A stretch of 29,112 bases of DNA from Christensenella sp964494645 (lineage in GTDB: Bacteria; Bacillota; Clostridia; Christensenellales; Christensenellaceae), in the NCBI GenBank assembly GCA_964494645.1, contig CAZBSH010000029.1, positions 1 to 29,112 on the forward strand, given 5' to 3'. This document shows, piece by piece, positions 8,686 to 16,240 of the stretch; the first letter of the stretch is position 1; each line of letters opens with the position of its first letter. Below the pieces are notes generated by a model that was given only the letters and a program-made list of their open reading frames with translations, was not told the DNA's origin and searched no databases. A program made the position numbers and the translations under genes.

Positions 8686-8708
8686 ACTGTTGATCCCCTT
8701 TATTATGA

Positions 8709-8724
8709 ATTTACAACTGTAAAT
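8709..8724. promoter_or_regulatory. Candidate SorC operator 1 (16-bp palindrome)
   Basis: ATTTACA-AC-TGTAAAT is a perfect 7-bp dyad around two central bases. It falls about +16 to +31 relative to the predicted sorC start point, a position suited to autorepression. A near-identical copy lies at 8906. Confidence 0.65.
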
Positions 8725-8746
8725 AAGTTTTATGTTTGTCAATATT

Positions 8747-8775
8747 ATAATAAGCTTTTCAAAGGGGCTTGTCAA
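8747..8775 (-). promoter_or_regulatory. Promoter of the SorC regulator gene
   Basis: On the minus strand TTGACA (8770-8775) and TATTAT (8747-8752) are separated by 17 bp. The expected transcript start is near 8740, about 55 bases before the chosen ATG at 8685. This supports the downstream start, because a start at 8937 would lie upstream of the promoter. Confidence 0.7.
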
Positions 8776-8848
8776 CAAGTCAGAGGGCATTCTATGAAGC
8801 GGATTATAACACATTTGTGAGGATATGAAATCGCACGGGGAAAAGGGA

Positions 8849-8877
8849 TTGACAGACGAAAAAAAAGATGTTAGCGT
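8849..8877 (+). promoter_or_regulatory. Possible promoter of the xylulokinase-like gene
   Basis: A perfect TTGACA (8849-8854) is followed after 17 bp by a poor -10, TAGCGT (8872-8877), with a TGn extension. A weak -10 would suit a promoter needing an activator. Confidence 0.45.
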
Positions 8878-8905
8878 AAGGATGTGAAATATTAAGTAAA
8901 CAAAC

Positions 8906-8919
8906 TTTACAAATGTAAA
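8906..8919. promoter_or_regulatory. Candidate SorC operator 2 (14-bp palindrome)
   Basis: TTTACA-AA-TGTAAA, the same TTTACA-N2-TGTAAA motif as at 8709, located between the putative promoter and the kinase ribosome site. Two copies of one dyad flanking a divergent regulator/target pair make an operator role likely. Confidence 0.65.
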
Positions 8920-8964
8920 ATCGCGATACAAAAACATAGGAAACGGTCAAAGGAGCAAAGTAGA

Positions 8965-10506
8965 ATGAAGTACTTTTTGGGTATTGATGCGGGGACAAGC
9001 GGCATCAAGGCAATGATCATTGATGAAACGGGAAAAATCAGCGGGATTGGCTATCACGAATGCGATGTAGTGACGCCTAATCCGGGCTGGGCAGAACAAG
9101 ATCCGCTTGTATGGTGGGACGCGTGCAGTCGCGCCGTGAAGCAGGCTGTGGAAAAGAGCGGTCACGGCAAAGAAGTCGCGAGTATCGGTTTTTCCGGCCA
9201 GATGCAAGGCAGTACGCTGATGGACAAGAATATGGATCCGATCGGCAATTGCATGATCTGGCTTGACCAGCGGGCGGAAGAAGAAGTACATGATATTGAA
9301 AAGCTGATTTCTGAACAAGAGATGTTGGATACGACCGCAAACTTTTGTTTGAACAGCTTCTGGGCACCTAAGCTTTTGTGGGTCAGAAAAAATAATCCTG
9401 CGGCGTATGAAAAGATACATACCGTGCTGTTTACAAAGGATTATCTGCGTTATCGGATGACGGGTGAGGTAGCCACCGAAGTGAGCGATGCTTCACTGTC
9501 GTTTTTGATGGATGTGCCCAACCGCAAGTGGGCTGATAATATTTTTGCTAAGCTATCAATTTCTAAAGATATCGTACCACAAAGATTGGTGGAATCGCAG
9601 GAGGTCGTGGGACAGCTATTGCCGGAGATCGCTTCGGAGTGGGGGCTTTGTGCGGGAATCCCTGTTGTTGCGGGCGGCGGGGATCAGCCGGCGGGCGGTG
9701 TAGGAACGGGTATCGTCAAGTCTGGCGTGATCGGTGCGACGATCGGTACATCCGGCGTGGTATTCGGCTGCACGGACGAGCCGCTGATTGATACGAAAAA
9801 GCGCGCGTTGATGACAATGGCGCATTCTGTGCCGGATAAGTGGTGTTTTCTTGGTCTTGTGCTGACAGCGGGCGGATCGTTCAAGTGGGTGCGCGATACG
9901 CTGTTCGCGGATAAGAAAGCGTCGATGGCGGCACAGGGCAAGGATATTTATGATTATATGACGGAGCAAGCGGCGCAATCATCGCCGGGGAGCGAGGGAT
10001 TGACGTTCCTGCCGTATTTCAACGGTGAGAAGACGCCTATTTCTGATCCGAATGCGCGCGCGACGTTCTTTGGACTTTCCTATCGTCACGGTCTTGGTGA
10101 TATGTGCAGGAGCGTAATGGAAGGTGTAACGTTTGCGCTGCGCGATACGATCGAGATATGCCGCGAATTTGGCATTGACGTGAACGAAGTGCGCGCGAAT
10201 GGCGGCGGCGCGAAGAGCGAGCTTTGGCGGCAGATGCAGGCGGATATTTATAACGCCAATGTGCTTACTATGAATATGGAAGAAGGTCCCGCGGCGGGCG
10301 GCGCGATTATGGCGGCTGTGGGTTCGGGTCATTTCGACAGTATCGAGCAAGCGTGTGGCGAGCTTGTTAAGGTAGCAAGTGTTACTGAGCCGATTGCGGA
10401 AAATGTCAAGCGGTATAACGATTATTATGGCTCGTATCGTGAGCTGTATCCTGCTCTGCGCGATATGTACGCAAAGCAGGCGGGGATCGTCGAAAAGTAT
10501 CTGTAA
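8965..10506 (+). CDS. Xylulokinase-like FGGY carbohydrate kinase
   Basis: ATP-dependent kinase of a ketose, probably D-xylulose or a related pentulose. 513 residues, full length for the family. It aligns well with E. coli XylB: ATP/substrate loop DAGTSGIKAM with Asp8, PGWAEQDP, FTKDYLRYRMTGE, catalytic Asp240 in GGGDQPAGGVG, IGTSGVVF, and the ADP-site GGGAKSELWRQMQADI. In XylB the sugar-contacting motif is GQMHGAT; here it is GQMQGST (Gln81 for His), so the substrate may not be xylulose itself. AAAGGAG precedes the ATG. It stands alone with its divergent regulator: no isomerase or transporter accompanies it, and a strong terminator ends the unit. Confidence 0.85.
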   Translation: MKYFLGIDAGTSGIKAMIIDETGKISGIGYHECDVVTPNPGWAEQDPLVWWDACSRAVKQAVEKSGHGKEVASIGFSGQMQGSTLMDKNMDPIGNCMIWLDQRAEEEVHDIEKLISEQEMLDTTANFCLNSFWAPKLLWVRKNNPAAYEKIHTVLFTKDYLRYRMTGEVATEVSDASLSFLMDVPNRKWADNIFAKLSISKDIVPQRLVESQEVVGQLLPEIASEWGLCAGIPVVAGGGDQPAGGVGTGIVKSGVIGATIGTSGVVFGCTDEPLIDTKKRALMTMAHSVPDKWCFLGLVLTAGGSFKWVRDTLFADKKASMAAQGKDIYDYMTEQAAQSSPGSEGLTFLPYFNGEKTPISDPNARATFFGLSYRHGLGDMCRSVMEGVTFALRDTIEICREFGIDVNEVRANGGGAKSELWRQMQADIYNANVLTMNMEEGPAAGGAIMAAVGSGHFDSIEQACGELVKVASVTEPIAENVKRYNDYYGSYRELYPALRDMYAKQAGIVEKYL

Positions 10507-10521
10507 AGTATTAAACCAAAA

Positions 10522-10560
10522 AACGCCTGTTTTCTTTTTTAAGAAAACAGGCGTTTTTTT
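10522..10560 (+). terminator. Rho-independent terminator after the FGGY kinase
   Basis: A perfect 15-bp stem (AACGCCTGTTTTCTT at 10522-10536 with its complement at 10541-10555), a TTTT loop and a run of T to 10560. It isolates the kinase from the operon that begins at 10646. Confidence 0.93.
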
Positions 10561-10645
10561 ATGGGGAAGGAGAGAAGAACGGTAAGCATAAGCCGAGGGA
10601 TCCAGGATGTGTTTAAATTTTAATTTGAAAAGTTACGAAAAATGA

Positions 10646-10674
10646 TTGACACATAACAAAACACTTGCTATAAT
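10646..10674 (+). promoter_or_regulatory. Consensus sigma-A promoter of the sugar operon
   Basis: TTGACA (10646-10651), 17-bp spacer, TATAAT (10669-10674): a perfect match to the housekeeping consensus. So strong a promoter for a catabolic operon implies tight repression; a perfect dyad overlaps its -10 box. Confidence 0.9.
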
Positions 10675-10698
10675 GACATTATGATATAAGACGTTATA
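10670..10698. promoter_or_regulatory. Candidate GntR operators: two ATAA...TTAT dyads
   Basis: ATAATG-A-CATTAT (10670-10682) is a perfect 13-bp palindrome covering the -10 box and start point. A second dyad, TATAA-GACG-TTATA (10685-10698), follows at once. Both share ATAA...TTAT half-sites. Binding there would block RNA polymerase; the GntR/UTRA protein of the operon is the obvious candidate. Confidence 0.6.
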
Positions 10699-10721
10699 AT
10701 ACCAGTTGGGCGGTGAGAAAT

Positions 10722-11693
10722 ATGAAATATGTCATCGGCATCGATGGGGGCGGAACAAAAACAGACTTTGCCCTATGTGATGAGCAAGGCAATATCGTCG
10801 TACTGGATCGCTTTGAAAGTATCGCTCCGCTCTCGTTTGGGAGTGAATATTTTTTACGACAGATCAACGAATTTACCGAACAAAAATTGCAGGAACATAA
10901 TATTGATAAAAAAATGATTGAGGCAGTGTGTGTTGGCGTTCCCGGTTTTGATGAGGTGAAAGAAACAGATGAAAAGATTGCGACCGGAATGGCAAAACTT
11001 TTTACGCATAGCCGCACCGTCTGCGTCAACGATTGTGTTGTGGCTTGGGCGGGCGCGCTGAAGATGAAATCCGGCATTAATATGGTCGCGGGGACAGGCG
11101 CAATCGGTTATGGACGGGATGACCTTGGGAATGAAGCACGGAGCAACGGCTGGAGTGAGATGTTTTCGGACGAAGGATCGTGCTATTGGTTGGGGATTCG
11201 GTCGGTTGGGCTTTATTGTAAGCAATCTGACGGAAGAGTGAAAAAAGATGCTTTATTCGATATATTTAATCGAGAACTGGGGTTAGAAGCGCCATTTGAC
11301 ATGATTAAATATTATGAAAGGGACGTCAAGGGATCCCGAAAAAATACTGCTGCATTGCAAAGATACCTCAGAACGGCTGCATTGGCCGGGGACGAAAGTG
11401 CGCTTGCATTATACTCTGAGGCCGCAAAAGAATTGGCAATCTCGATTATGGCGGTCAGACGTAATTTGCGGTTTGAGGGAGATATCTCTGTTTCGCTCAC
11501 AGGGGGACTGTTTTGTAAACCGGATATCGTATCGAGCTATATTATTGATCTTCTGAATCGGCAGGATAAGGAGTATCGATTGGTAGACGCATTTACAAAA
11601 CCGGTAGGAGGCGCGGCAATAATTGCTTGCGAATCTGCCGGGATGAATATAAACTTATTTATATCACATATAAATAGGGAGTTGGAGAAATGA
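10722..11693 (+). CDS. BadF/BadG-type ATPase, N-acetylglucosamine-kinase-like sugar kinase
   Basis: 323 residues of the ASKHA fold. The phosphate-1 loop is GIDGGGTKTDFAL with Asp8, adenosine/phosphate-2 elements are MVAGTGAIGYG, and WSEMFSDEGSCYWLG matches the GDEGS block of NAGK-like kinases (usually GGWGxxLGDEGS). In this family the usual reaction is ATP-dependent 6-phosphorylation of an amino sugar such as GlcNAc, GlcN or GalN. A GTG at 10713 is in frame, but the ATG at 10722 has GGTGAG at proper distance and gives the usual MKYVIGIDGG start. It is the first gene of the operon, and its stop overlaps the GntR start (ATGA at 11690-11693). It probably activates the imported sugar; the exact sugar is not visible. 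Confidence 0.85.
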   Translation: MKYVIGIDGGGTKTDFALCDEQGNIVVLDRFESIAPLSFGSEYFLRQINEFTEQKLQEHNIDKKMIEAVCVGVPGFDEVKETDEKIATGMAKLFTHSRTVCVNDCVVAWAGALKMKSGINMVAGTGAIGYGRDDLGNEARSNGWSEMFSDEGSCYWLGIRSVGLYCKQSDGRVKKDALFDIFNRELGLEAPFDMIKYYERDVKGSRKNTAALQRYLRTAALAGDESALALYSEAAKELAISIMAVRRNLRFEGDISVSLTGGLFCKPDIVSSYIIDLLNRQDKEYRLVDAFTKPVGGAAIIACESAGMNINLFISHINRELEK

Positions 11694-12412
11694 GTACAAT
11701 TAACGCACAATCATCCGTGGCAATATATCAGCAGCTAAAGGATATTTTTATAAACAATATCAGAGAAGGAAAATGGCCCGCGAGCAGCAAGATTTTAAGT
11801 GAACGTGAAATTTGTGAAAAATACAATATCAGTCGTATCACAGTACGTAAAGCGATTGACGAATTGGTTCAAAGCGGTTATGTGGAGCGCGTACAGGGGA
11901 AGGGTACTTTTGTAAGCGAAAAAGGACTGGAACAAAAGTTGACGCATCTCTATAGTTTCAGGGACGAGCTGCGAAGAAAAGGAATTGAAACAGTCGTAGA
12001 AATGAAACGCTTTTCGGTGATTCATGCGGATGATTATATCAGCAGAAAGCTGGAAATGGAGAAGGGAAAGGAAGTCTTTGCGATCGAACGACTGTTTATT
12101 TCTGACGATAGACCATATGCAAGCGAAATATCGTATATTCCAAAATCTCTTTGCAGAAATCTTTGCAGGGAGGAGGTCATGAAAAACGGTCTGTATAGAT
12201 CCCTGAATAATTATGAACTTTTCCCGGATCGGGCATTTGAAAAGCTGAGAGCCGCAAATATGACGAAGGAACTTGCCGGCGAGATGGATGGAAAAGAAGG
12301 GGATGCCTATGTTGAGATCAACAGAACAACCTATTTCAAAGATGTGATAATAGAATATAATATCAGCTGTGTCCGGGGCGATATGTTTGTTTACTCGGTG
12401 GAATTAAAGTAA
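11690..12412 (+). CDS. GntR-family (HutC/UTRA) transcriptional regulator
   Basis: 240 residues. The N-terminal winged helix (about 12-75) includes LSEREICEKYNISRITVRKAI and GYVERVQGKGTFV, typical of GntR; the C-terminal part (about 85-240) is a UTRA ligand-binding domain, with FAIERLFISDDRPYASEISY and a final VRGDMFVYSVEL. UTRA repressors usually bind phosphorylated sugars or amino-sugar phosphates and are released by them. The gene is translationally coupled to the sugar kinase, so the kinase product or a later intermediate is a plausible inducer. Paired dyads at the operon promoter are the likely targets. Confidence 0.92.
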   Translation: MSTINAQSSVAIYQQLKDIFINNIREGKWPASSKILSEREICEKYNISRITVRKAIDELVQSGYVERVQGKGTFVSEKGLEQKLTHLYSFRDELRRKGIETVVEMKRFSVIHADDYISRKLEMEKGKEVFAIERLFISDDRPYASEISYIPKSLCRNLCREEVMKNGLYRSLNNYELFPDRAFEKLRAANMTKELAGEMDGKEGDAYVEINRTTYFKDVIIEYNISCVRGDMFVYSVELK

Positions 12413-12450
12413 CGGTTTTAGCCTCTGCGAGCTGAGAAAGTGGAGGCGGT

Positions 12451-13623
12451 ATGAAAAAATACGGACAGGTTTTTCTGCGTGAAAAGCATGCAAATCTACT
12501 GGATGCAAAAGAATGCCGTAAAATAGAAATATTGGCATCAAACGACCAAAATAACGGTTTTTTTGTAGGGTGGAAGACTGAACAGAAGCGATACGATGAA
12601 ATTGCCGGATATGCGAAGCAATATGAAAAAGAATTTTATTTATGGCTTCCGGTATTTGCAGAGTTTGAGTCTCAAAGGAAATTCCGGGCGCTTGAGAATA
12701 TTGCGGGAGATCAAATTGTTTGGAACTCTTATGACGATAATGAAAGCTTTGCATTTTATTGTCCGAGTACGGCGGTTGGGCAATGGATCAGTTTGTTTGA
12801 AGAATATTTTGCACAGATTTCGTGTTGCGGGATATTGCTGGACAGGGTGCGATTTCCTTCTATGGTCATTGGATGGAAAGCTCTTTTTACCTGCACATGT
12901 GAAAAGTGCTGCGAATTTTATCGGGCACATGGCATTTCAAAACAAGACATATCAGATATTTACCGGGAGACCGGTTTCCATATAGAAGAAAAATCAAATG
13001 AGAATCCGCTTGGTATTACCGCCTATAAGGACGGCGGATATACCTTTCAAAATCAAGGCTTACAAAAATATCTGGATGCGCGTAATCAATTGATTGCCGC
13101 ACAGGTACACAAAATTTATACTTACCTCAAATCAAAGGGATATTTGGTTGGGCTGGATTTGTTTACTCCTTTTGCGGCATATTTTTTAGGGCAAAGCTAC
13201 CAAATGATCATTTCGGAGGCGGATTTTGTGAAAAGCATGTTGTACCGCTATACAAATACACCCGCAGGATTACGCTATGAAATTGATACGATGACAAGAG
13301 CGCTCTGTAGTACCCAAACGGATGAGAATGAGTTCCGCAGGAAGAGGGGATTTTTTGAAGAACTGATCGGCGCGGACAGAAAAGCGGATTTTCGACATTT
13401 GCTGCAAAGAGAGTATACTGCGGCAAAACATGCAGCAGGGGAAAAAGAAGTATTGGTGGGTGTGGAAACAAACTGGTATGAAGGACAATGTGAGATAACT
13501 CCGGAGCGTATCAAAACGAATAAGCGGGAACTTAGTGGGGTTTTAGCAGATGGGATGATTGCATCCTGGGATATTCTGACTTCGCCGGATGAAAATCTGG
13601 AAATATTCATAAATGGAGAGTGA
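12451..13623 (+). CDS. TIM-barrel glycosidase-like protein 1 (function unknown)
   Basis: 390 residues, no signal peptide, so cytoplasmic. I do not recognise a named family with certainty. Central motifs are GILLDRVRFPS (about 127-137), like the strand/RFP motif of hypothetical glycosyl hydrolases of the GHL type, then TCTCEKCCEFY with Cys148, Cys150 and Cys153 in C-x-C-x2-C spacing, which may bind a metal. The same order of motifs occurs in the second TIM-barrel protein at 18519, and the C-terminal ADGMIASWDIL matches its TDGIVVYAWADFL, so the two are diverged paralogues. GGAGG lies four bases before the ATG. Encoded just before the ABC importer, it may cleave or isomerise the imported compound; this is inference. 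Confidence 0.6.
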   Translation: MKKYGQVFLREKHANLLDAKECRKIEILASNDQNNGFFVGWKTEQKRYDEIAGYAKQYEKEFYLWLPVFAEFESQRKFRALENIAGDQIVWNSYDDNESFAFYCPSTAVGQWISLFEEYFAQISCCGILLDRVRFPSMVIGWKALFTCTCEKCCEFYRAHGISKQDISDIYRETGFHIEEKSNENPLGITAYKDGGYTFQNQGLQKYLDARNQLIAAQVHKIYTYLKSKGYLVGLDLFTPFAAYFLGQSYQMIISEADFVKSMLYRYTNTPAGLRYEIDTMTRALCSTQTDENEFRRKRGFFEELIGADRKADFRHLLQREYTAAKHAAGEKEVLVGVETNWYEGQCEITPERIKTNKRELSGVLADGMIASWDILTSPDENLEIFINGE

Positions 13624-13625
13624 CG

Positions 13626-15134
13626 ATGTATACGCTGGAATTTAAAGACATTTGCATGAGCTTTGCAGGGGTAGAAGTGCTTCATGATATTGGTTTTTCT
13701 GCGAAAGGCGGCGAAGTATTGGCGCTGATGGGAGAAAACGGCGCAGGAAAATCCACGTTATTAAAGATATTGAATGGGGATTATCAGCAGACTTCAGGGA
13801 TATATCTTATTGATGGTCAAGAGCAACATTTCATAAACCCGCACCAGGCGATCGAGAACGGGATCGGATTGATTTATCAGGAACGGCAAATCGCAGAGGA
13901 GATGAATGTAGCGGAAAATGTTTTTATGGGCAACCTGCCGCGTAAAGGGATGCTTGTGGATTTTGGGAAATTATATCGTGATACGCAAGAATTGATTGAC
14001 GAGCTGGAACTGCCGATTTGTCCAACAGACAAGGCAAAGGATCTATCCGTCGCAATGCAGCAGATGGTTGAGATTATGAAGGCATATTCGAGAAATCCCA
14101 AAGTGCTTGCGTTTGATGAACCGACCGCCAGTCTGAGCGATAAAGAGGCAGATGTATTGTTTGCCCTTATTGAACGGCTAAAAAAGCAAGGGATCATTAT
14201 TATTTATGTTTCGCACCGTATGAAAGAGATTTTTAGGATCGCTGACCGCATTGTGGTGTTAAAGGACGGGGGATTTGTGTCAGACCTCATTGCAAGGGAT
14301 ACCGGTGAGGAACAGCTGGTGGAGCTGATGGTTGGAAGACCAATGAAAAGTGTATTTTCAGAACTTCCTAAAACAAAGGCAGAAGATGAAATCGTGCTTG
14401 ATGTCTGCAGAATCAAAAATAAAAAATTTGCAGGGGAAAGTTTTCAGTTGAAAAAGGGGGAAGTGCTGGGATTCTTTGGTCTGGTGGGAGCGGGACGTAC
14501 AGAACTTATGCGCGCGGTCTTTGGTGCAGACCCGATCGAGGAGGGACAAATATTTTTAAACGGAAACGAAGTTCAAATCAAAGAGCCGCTTGATGCTATT
14601 CGATTAAAAATTGCCTATTGTTCAGAAGACCGTAAGCAGGAAGGGATTATTCCATTGCGCTCGGTGCGAGAGAATATAAGTCTTGTCGTAGTTAGAAGGC
14701 TGAGAAAGGGAATTTTTATCAATAGTGAGAGGGAGAGGGCTTTCGCGGAAAACAGTATTGAAAAATTTAATATCAAAACATCCTCGCAAAACAAACCAAT
14801 CATAGAATTGAGCGGAGGGAATCAGCAGAAAGCGCTTTTGGCAAGATGGCTTGCGTCTGATCCGTCGGTCATTATATTGGATGAACCGACAAAGGGGATT
14901 GATGTGGGCGCAAAGGAAGAAATATATAAAATGATTCGTGAGATCGTATCCAAGGGTGTTTCGGTGATCGTGATTTCTTCGGAACTCCCGGAGATTATCG
15001 GTTTGAGCGACAGAATGGTGATTATGCGAAATTATCAGATTGTGGGGGAATTAGACAGGGCAGAAGCAACGGAAGAGCGCGCGTTGAATATGGCAATGCT
15101 GGGCAGCAGACAGGAGGAGAGGGAAATTGGGTAA
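13626..15134 (+). CDS. Sugar ABC transporter ATP-binding protein (RbsA/MglA/AraG type)
   Basis: 502 residues with two ATPase domains, as in monosaccharide importers of the CUT2 class. Domain 1 has Walker A GENGAGKST (37-45), a degenerate signature LSVAMQQMVEI and Walker B VLAFDEPTASLSD. Domain 2 has the degenerate loop GLVGAGRTE typical of the class, signature LSGGNQQKALLARWLA and Walker B VIILDEPTKGIDVGA. An in-frame GTG is at 13620, but GGAGAG sits five bases before the ATG at 13626. The upstream gene stops 2 bp earlier, and the permease gene overlaps its end by 8 bp. Confidence 0.95.
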   Translation: MYTLEFKDICMSFAGVEVLHDIGFSAKGGEVLALMGENGAGKSTLLKILNGDYQQTSGIYLIDGQEQHFINPHQAIENGIGLIYQERQIAEEMNVAENVFMGNLPRKGMLVDFGKLYRDTQELIDELELPICPTDKAKDLSVAMQQMVEIMKAYSRNPKVLAFDEPTASLSDKEADVLFALIERLKKQGIIIIYVSHRMKEIFRIADRIVVLKDGGFVSDLIARDTGEEQLVELMVGRPMKSVFSELPKTKAEDEIVLDVCRIKNKKFAGESFQLKKGEVLGFFGLVGAGRTELMRAVFGADPIEEGQIFLNGNEVQIKEPLDAIRLKIAYCSEDRKQEGIIPLRSVRENISLVVVRRLRKGIFINSERERAFAENSIEKFNIKTSSQNKPIIELSGGNQQKALLARWLASDPSVIILDEPTKGIDVGAKEEIYKMIREIVSKGVSVIVISSELPEIIGLSDRMVIMRNYQIVGELDRAEATEERALNMAMLGSRQEEREIG

Positions 15135-16101
15135 TCAAATGAGCAGGCAGACACTTGCAATCAAATCATTTTTCAGATCGAACAACTTTGGACTTATCTG
15201 TGTTTTTATCGCTATGAGCGTTATCTTTATGATTTTATCGCCGCATTATTTAAGTCCGCAAAATATTATGAACATATTAGTATCGGCATCACTTGTCGGG
15301 TTGGTAGCAATCGGAGAGTCCTATCTGATTATTGGAGGACAGATCGACCTTTCGCCGGGATCCGTTGCCGCCTTTGCGGGTGTAGTAGCGGCATGGCTGT
15401 CTGTCAATGGTGTGCATATTTTATTCATCATACCTATTGTACTCGGGCTGGGGACACTCATCGGAATGTTTAACGCGTTTCAAGTAAATAAAATCAAGAT
15501 ACAACCGTTTATTGCAACACTTGCTTCAATGTCTATCTTTCGGGGATTTGCATACATCATTTGCAATGGGAAACCGATTTATGTAGGAGACGAAGCGTTT
15601 ATGAAACTTGGGAATGAACGCATACTGGGCGTGCCGGTTCCGGTCCTTATATTGATAGCGGCATTTATTGTATTTGGGGTACTGCTTGCAAAGACCTGTT
15701 TTGGACGCAATATTTATGCGACCGGGGGAAACGCTTCAGCCGCTCGGTTAGCGGGTATTCGACCCAATGCGGTAAAAACAAAACTATATATCATAAGTGG
15801 AGCGCTCGCGGCGCTGGGGGGCGTTATCTTAACGGCAAGAATGAACACAGGTCAACCGACAGCGGCAAACGGTCTTGAGTTTGATGCGATTACCGCAACA
15901 GTACTTGGAGGGACTGCCATGACGGGTGGTCTTGGATCTATGAGCGGTACATTTTTAGGAGTCCTTATTCTGCAAGGATTCAATAATGGGCTTTTATTGC
16001 TGAATGTACCGTCCTTTTGGCAATATGTGGCGAGGGGGCTTTTACTGGTGTTGGCGCTTACTTTTGATTATTATCGCGAGAAGAAGAGAAACGCGAATTA
16101 A
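15127..16101 (+). CDS. Sugar ABC transporter permease (RbsC/AraH type)
   Basis: 324-residue membrane protein of the BPD_transp_2 family; it presumably forms a homodimeric channel with the ATPase and the binding lipoprotein. Several hydrophobic helices are evident, with the family blocks GGQIDLSPGS, FNAFQVNKIKIQPFIATLA, ATGGNASAARLAGI and DAITATVLGGTAMTGG. The start is best read as TTG at 15127: AGGAGG (15112-15117) is nine bases away, whereas the first ATG at 15139 is 21 bases from it. With TTG the gene overlaps the ATPase gene by 8 bp, typical of subunits made in fixed ratio. Confidence 0.94.
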   Translation: MGNQMSRQTLAIKSFFRSNNFGLICVFIAMSVIFMILSPHYLSPQNIMNILVSASLVGLVAIGESYLIIGGQIDLSPGSVAAFAGVVAAWLSVNGVHILFIIPIVLGLGTLIGMFNAFQVNKIKIQPFIATLASMSIFRGFAYIICNGKPIYVGDEAFMKLGNERILGVPVPVLILIAAFIVFGVLLAKTCFGRNIYATGGNASAARLAGIRPNAVKTKLYIISGALAALGGVILTARMNTGQPTAANGLEFDAITATVLGGTAMTGGLGSMSGTFLGVLILQGFNNGLLLLNVPSFWQYVARGLLLVLALTFDYYREKKRNAN

Positions 16102-16240
16102 TCGGATTTACTATTAATCTAACGGAACAACTTATTAGGATCAATTGTTTGGACGACTGATTTCAGCGTCTGGTGGTTTTGCTTACGCTGTAAACAGATA
16201 AATATCGGGATAACCGGTGGAAAATGATGGAGGGAAAAAA
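16102..16240 (+). other. 139-bp gap with two mutually exclusive hairpins
   Basis: GACG-A-CTG...CAG-CGTC (16152-16170) can form a stem with one bulge. Its 3' arm CAGCGT (16164-16169) can instead pair with ACGCTG (16185-16190) across a 15-nt loop. No clear T-run or promoter was found. It may set the ratio between membrane components and the binding protein. Confidence 0.3.

Noticed and set aside
8686..8937. N-terminal extension of the SorC regulator to 8937
   Set aside because: It would run through the predicted promoter and operator and adds residues unlike the family; the ATG at 8685 has a ribosome site.
10600..10720. Catabolite-repression (cre) site at the operon promoter
   Set aside because: No convincing match to the cre consensus was found by eye; only the ATAA...TTAT dyads stand out.
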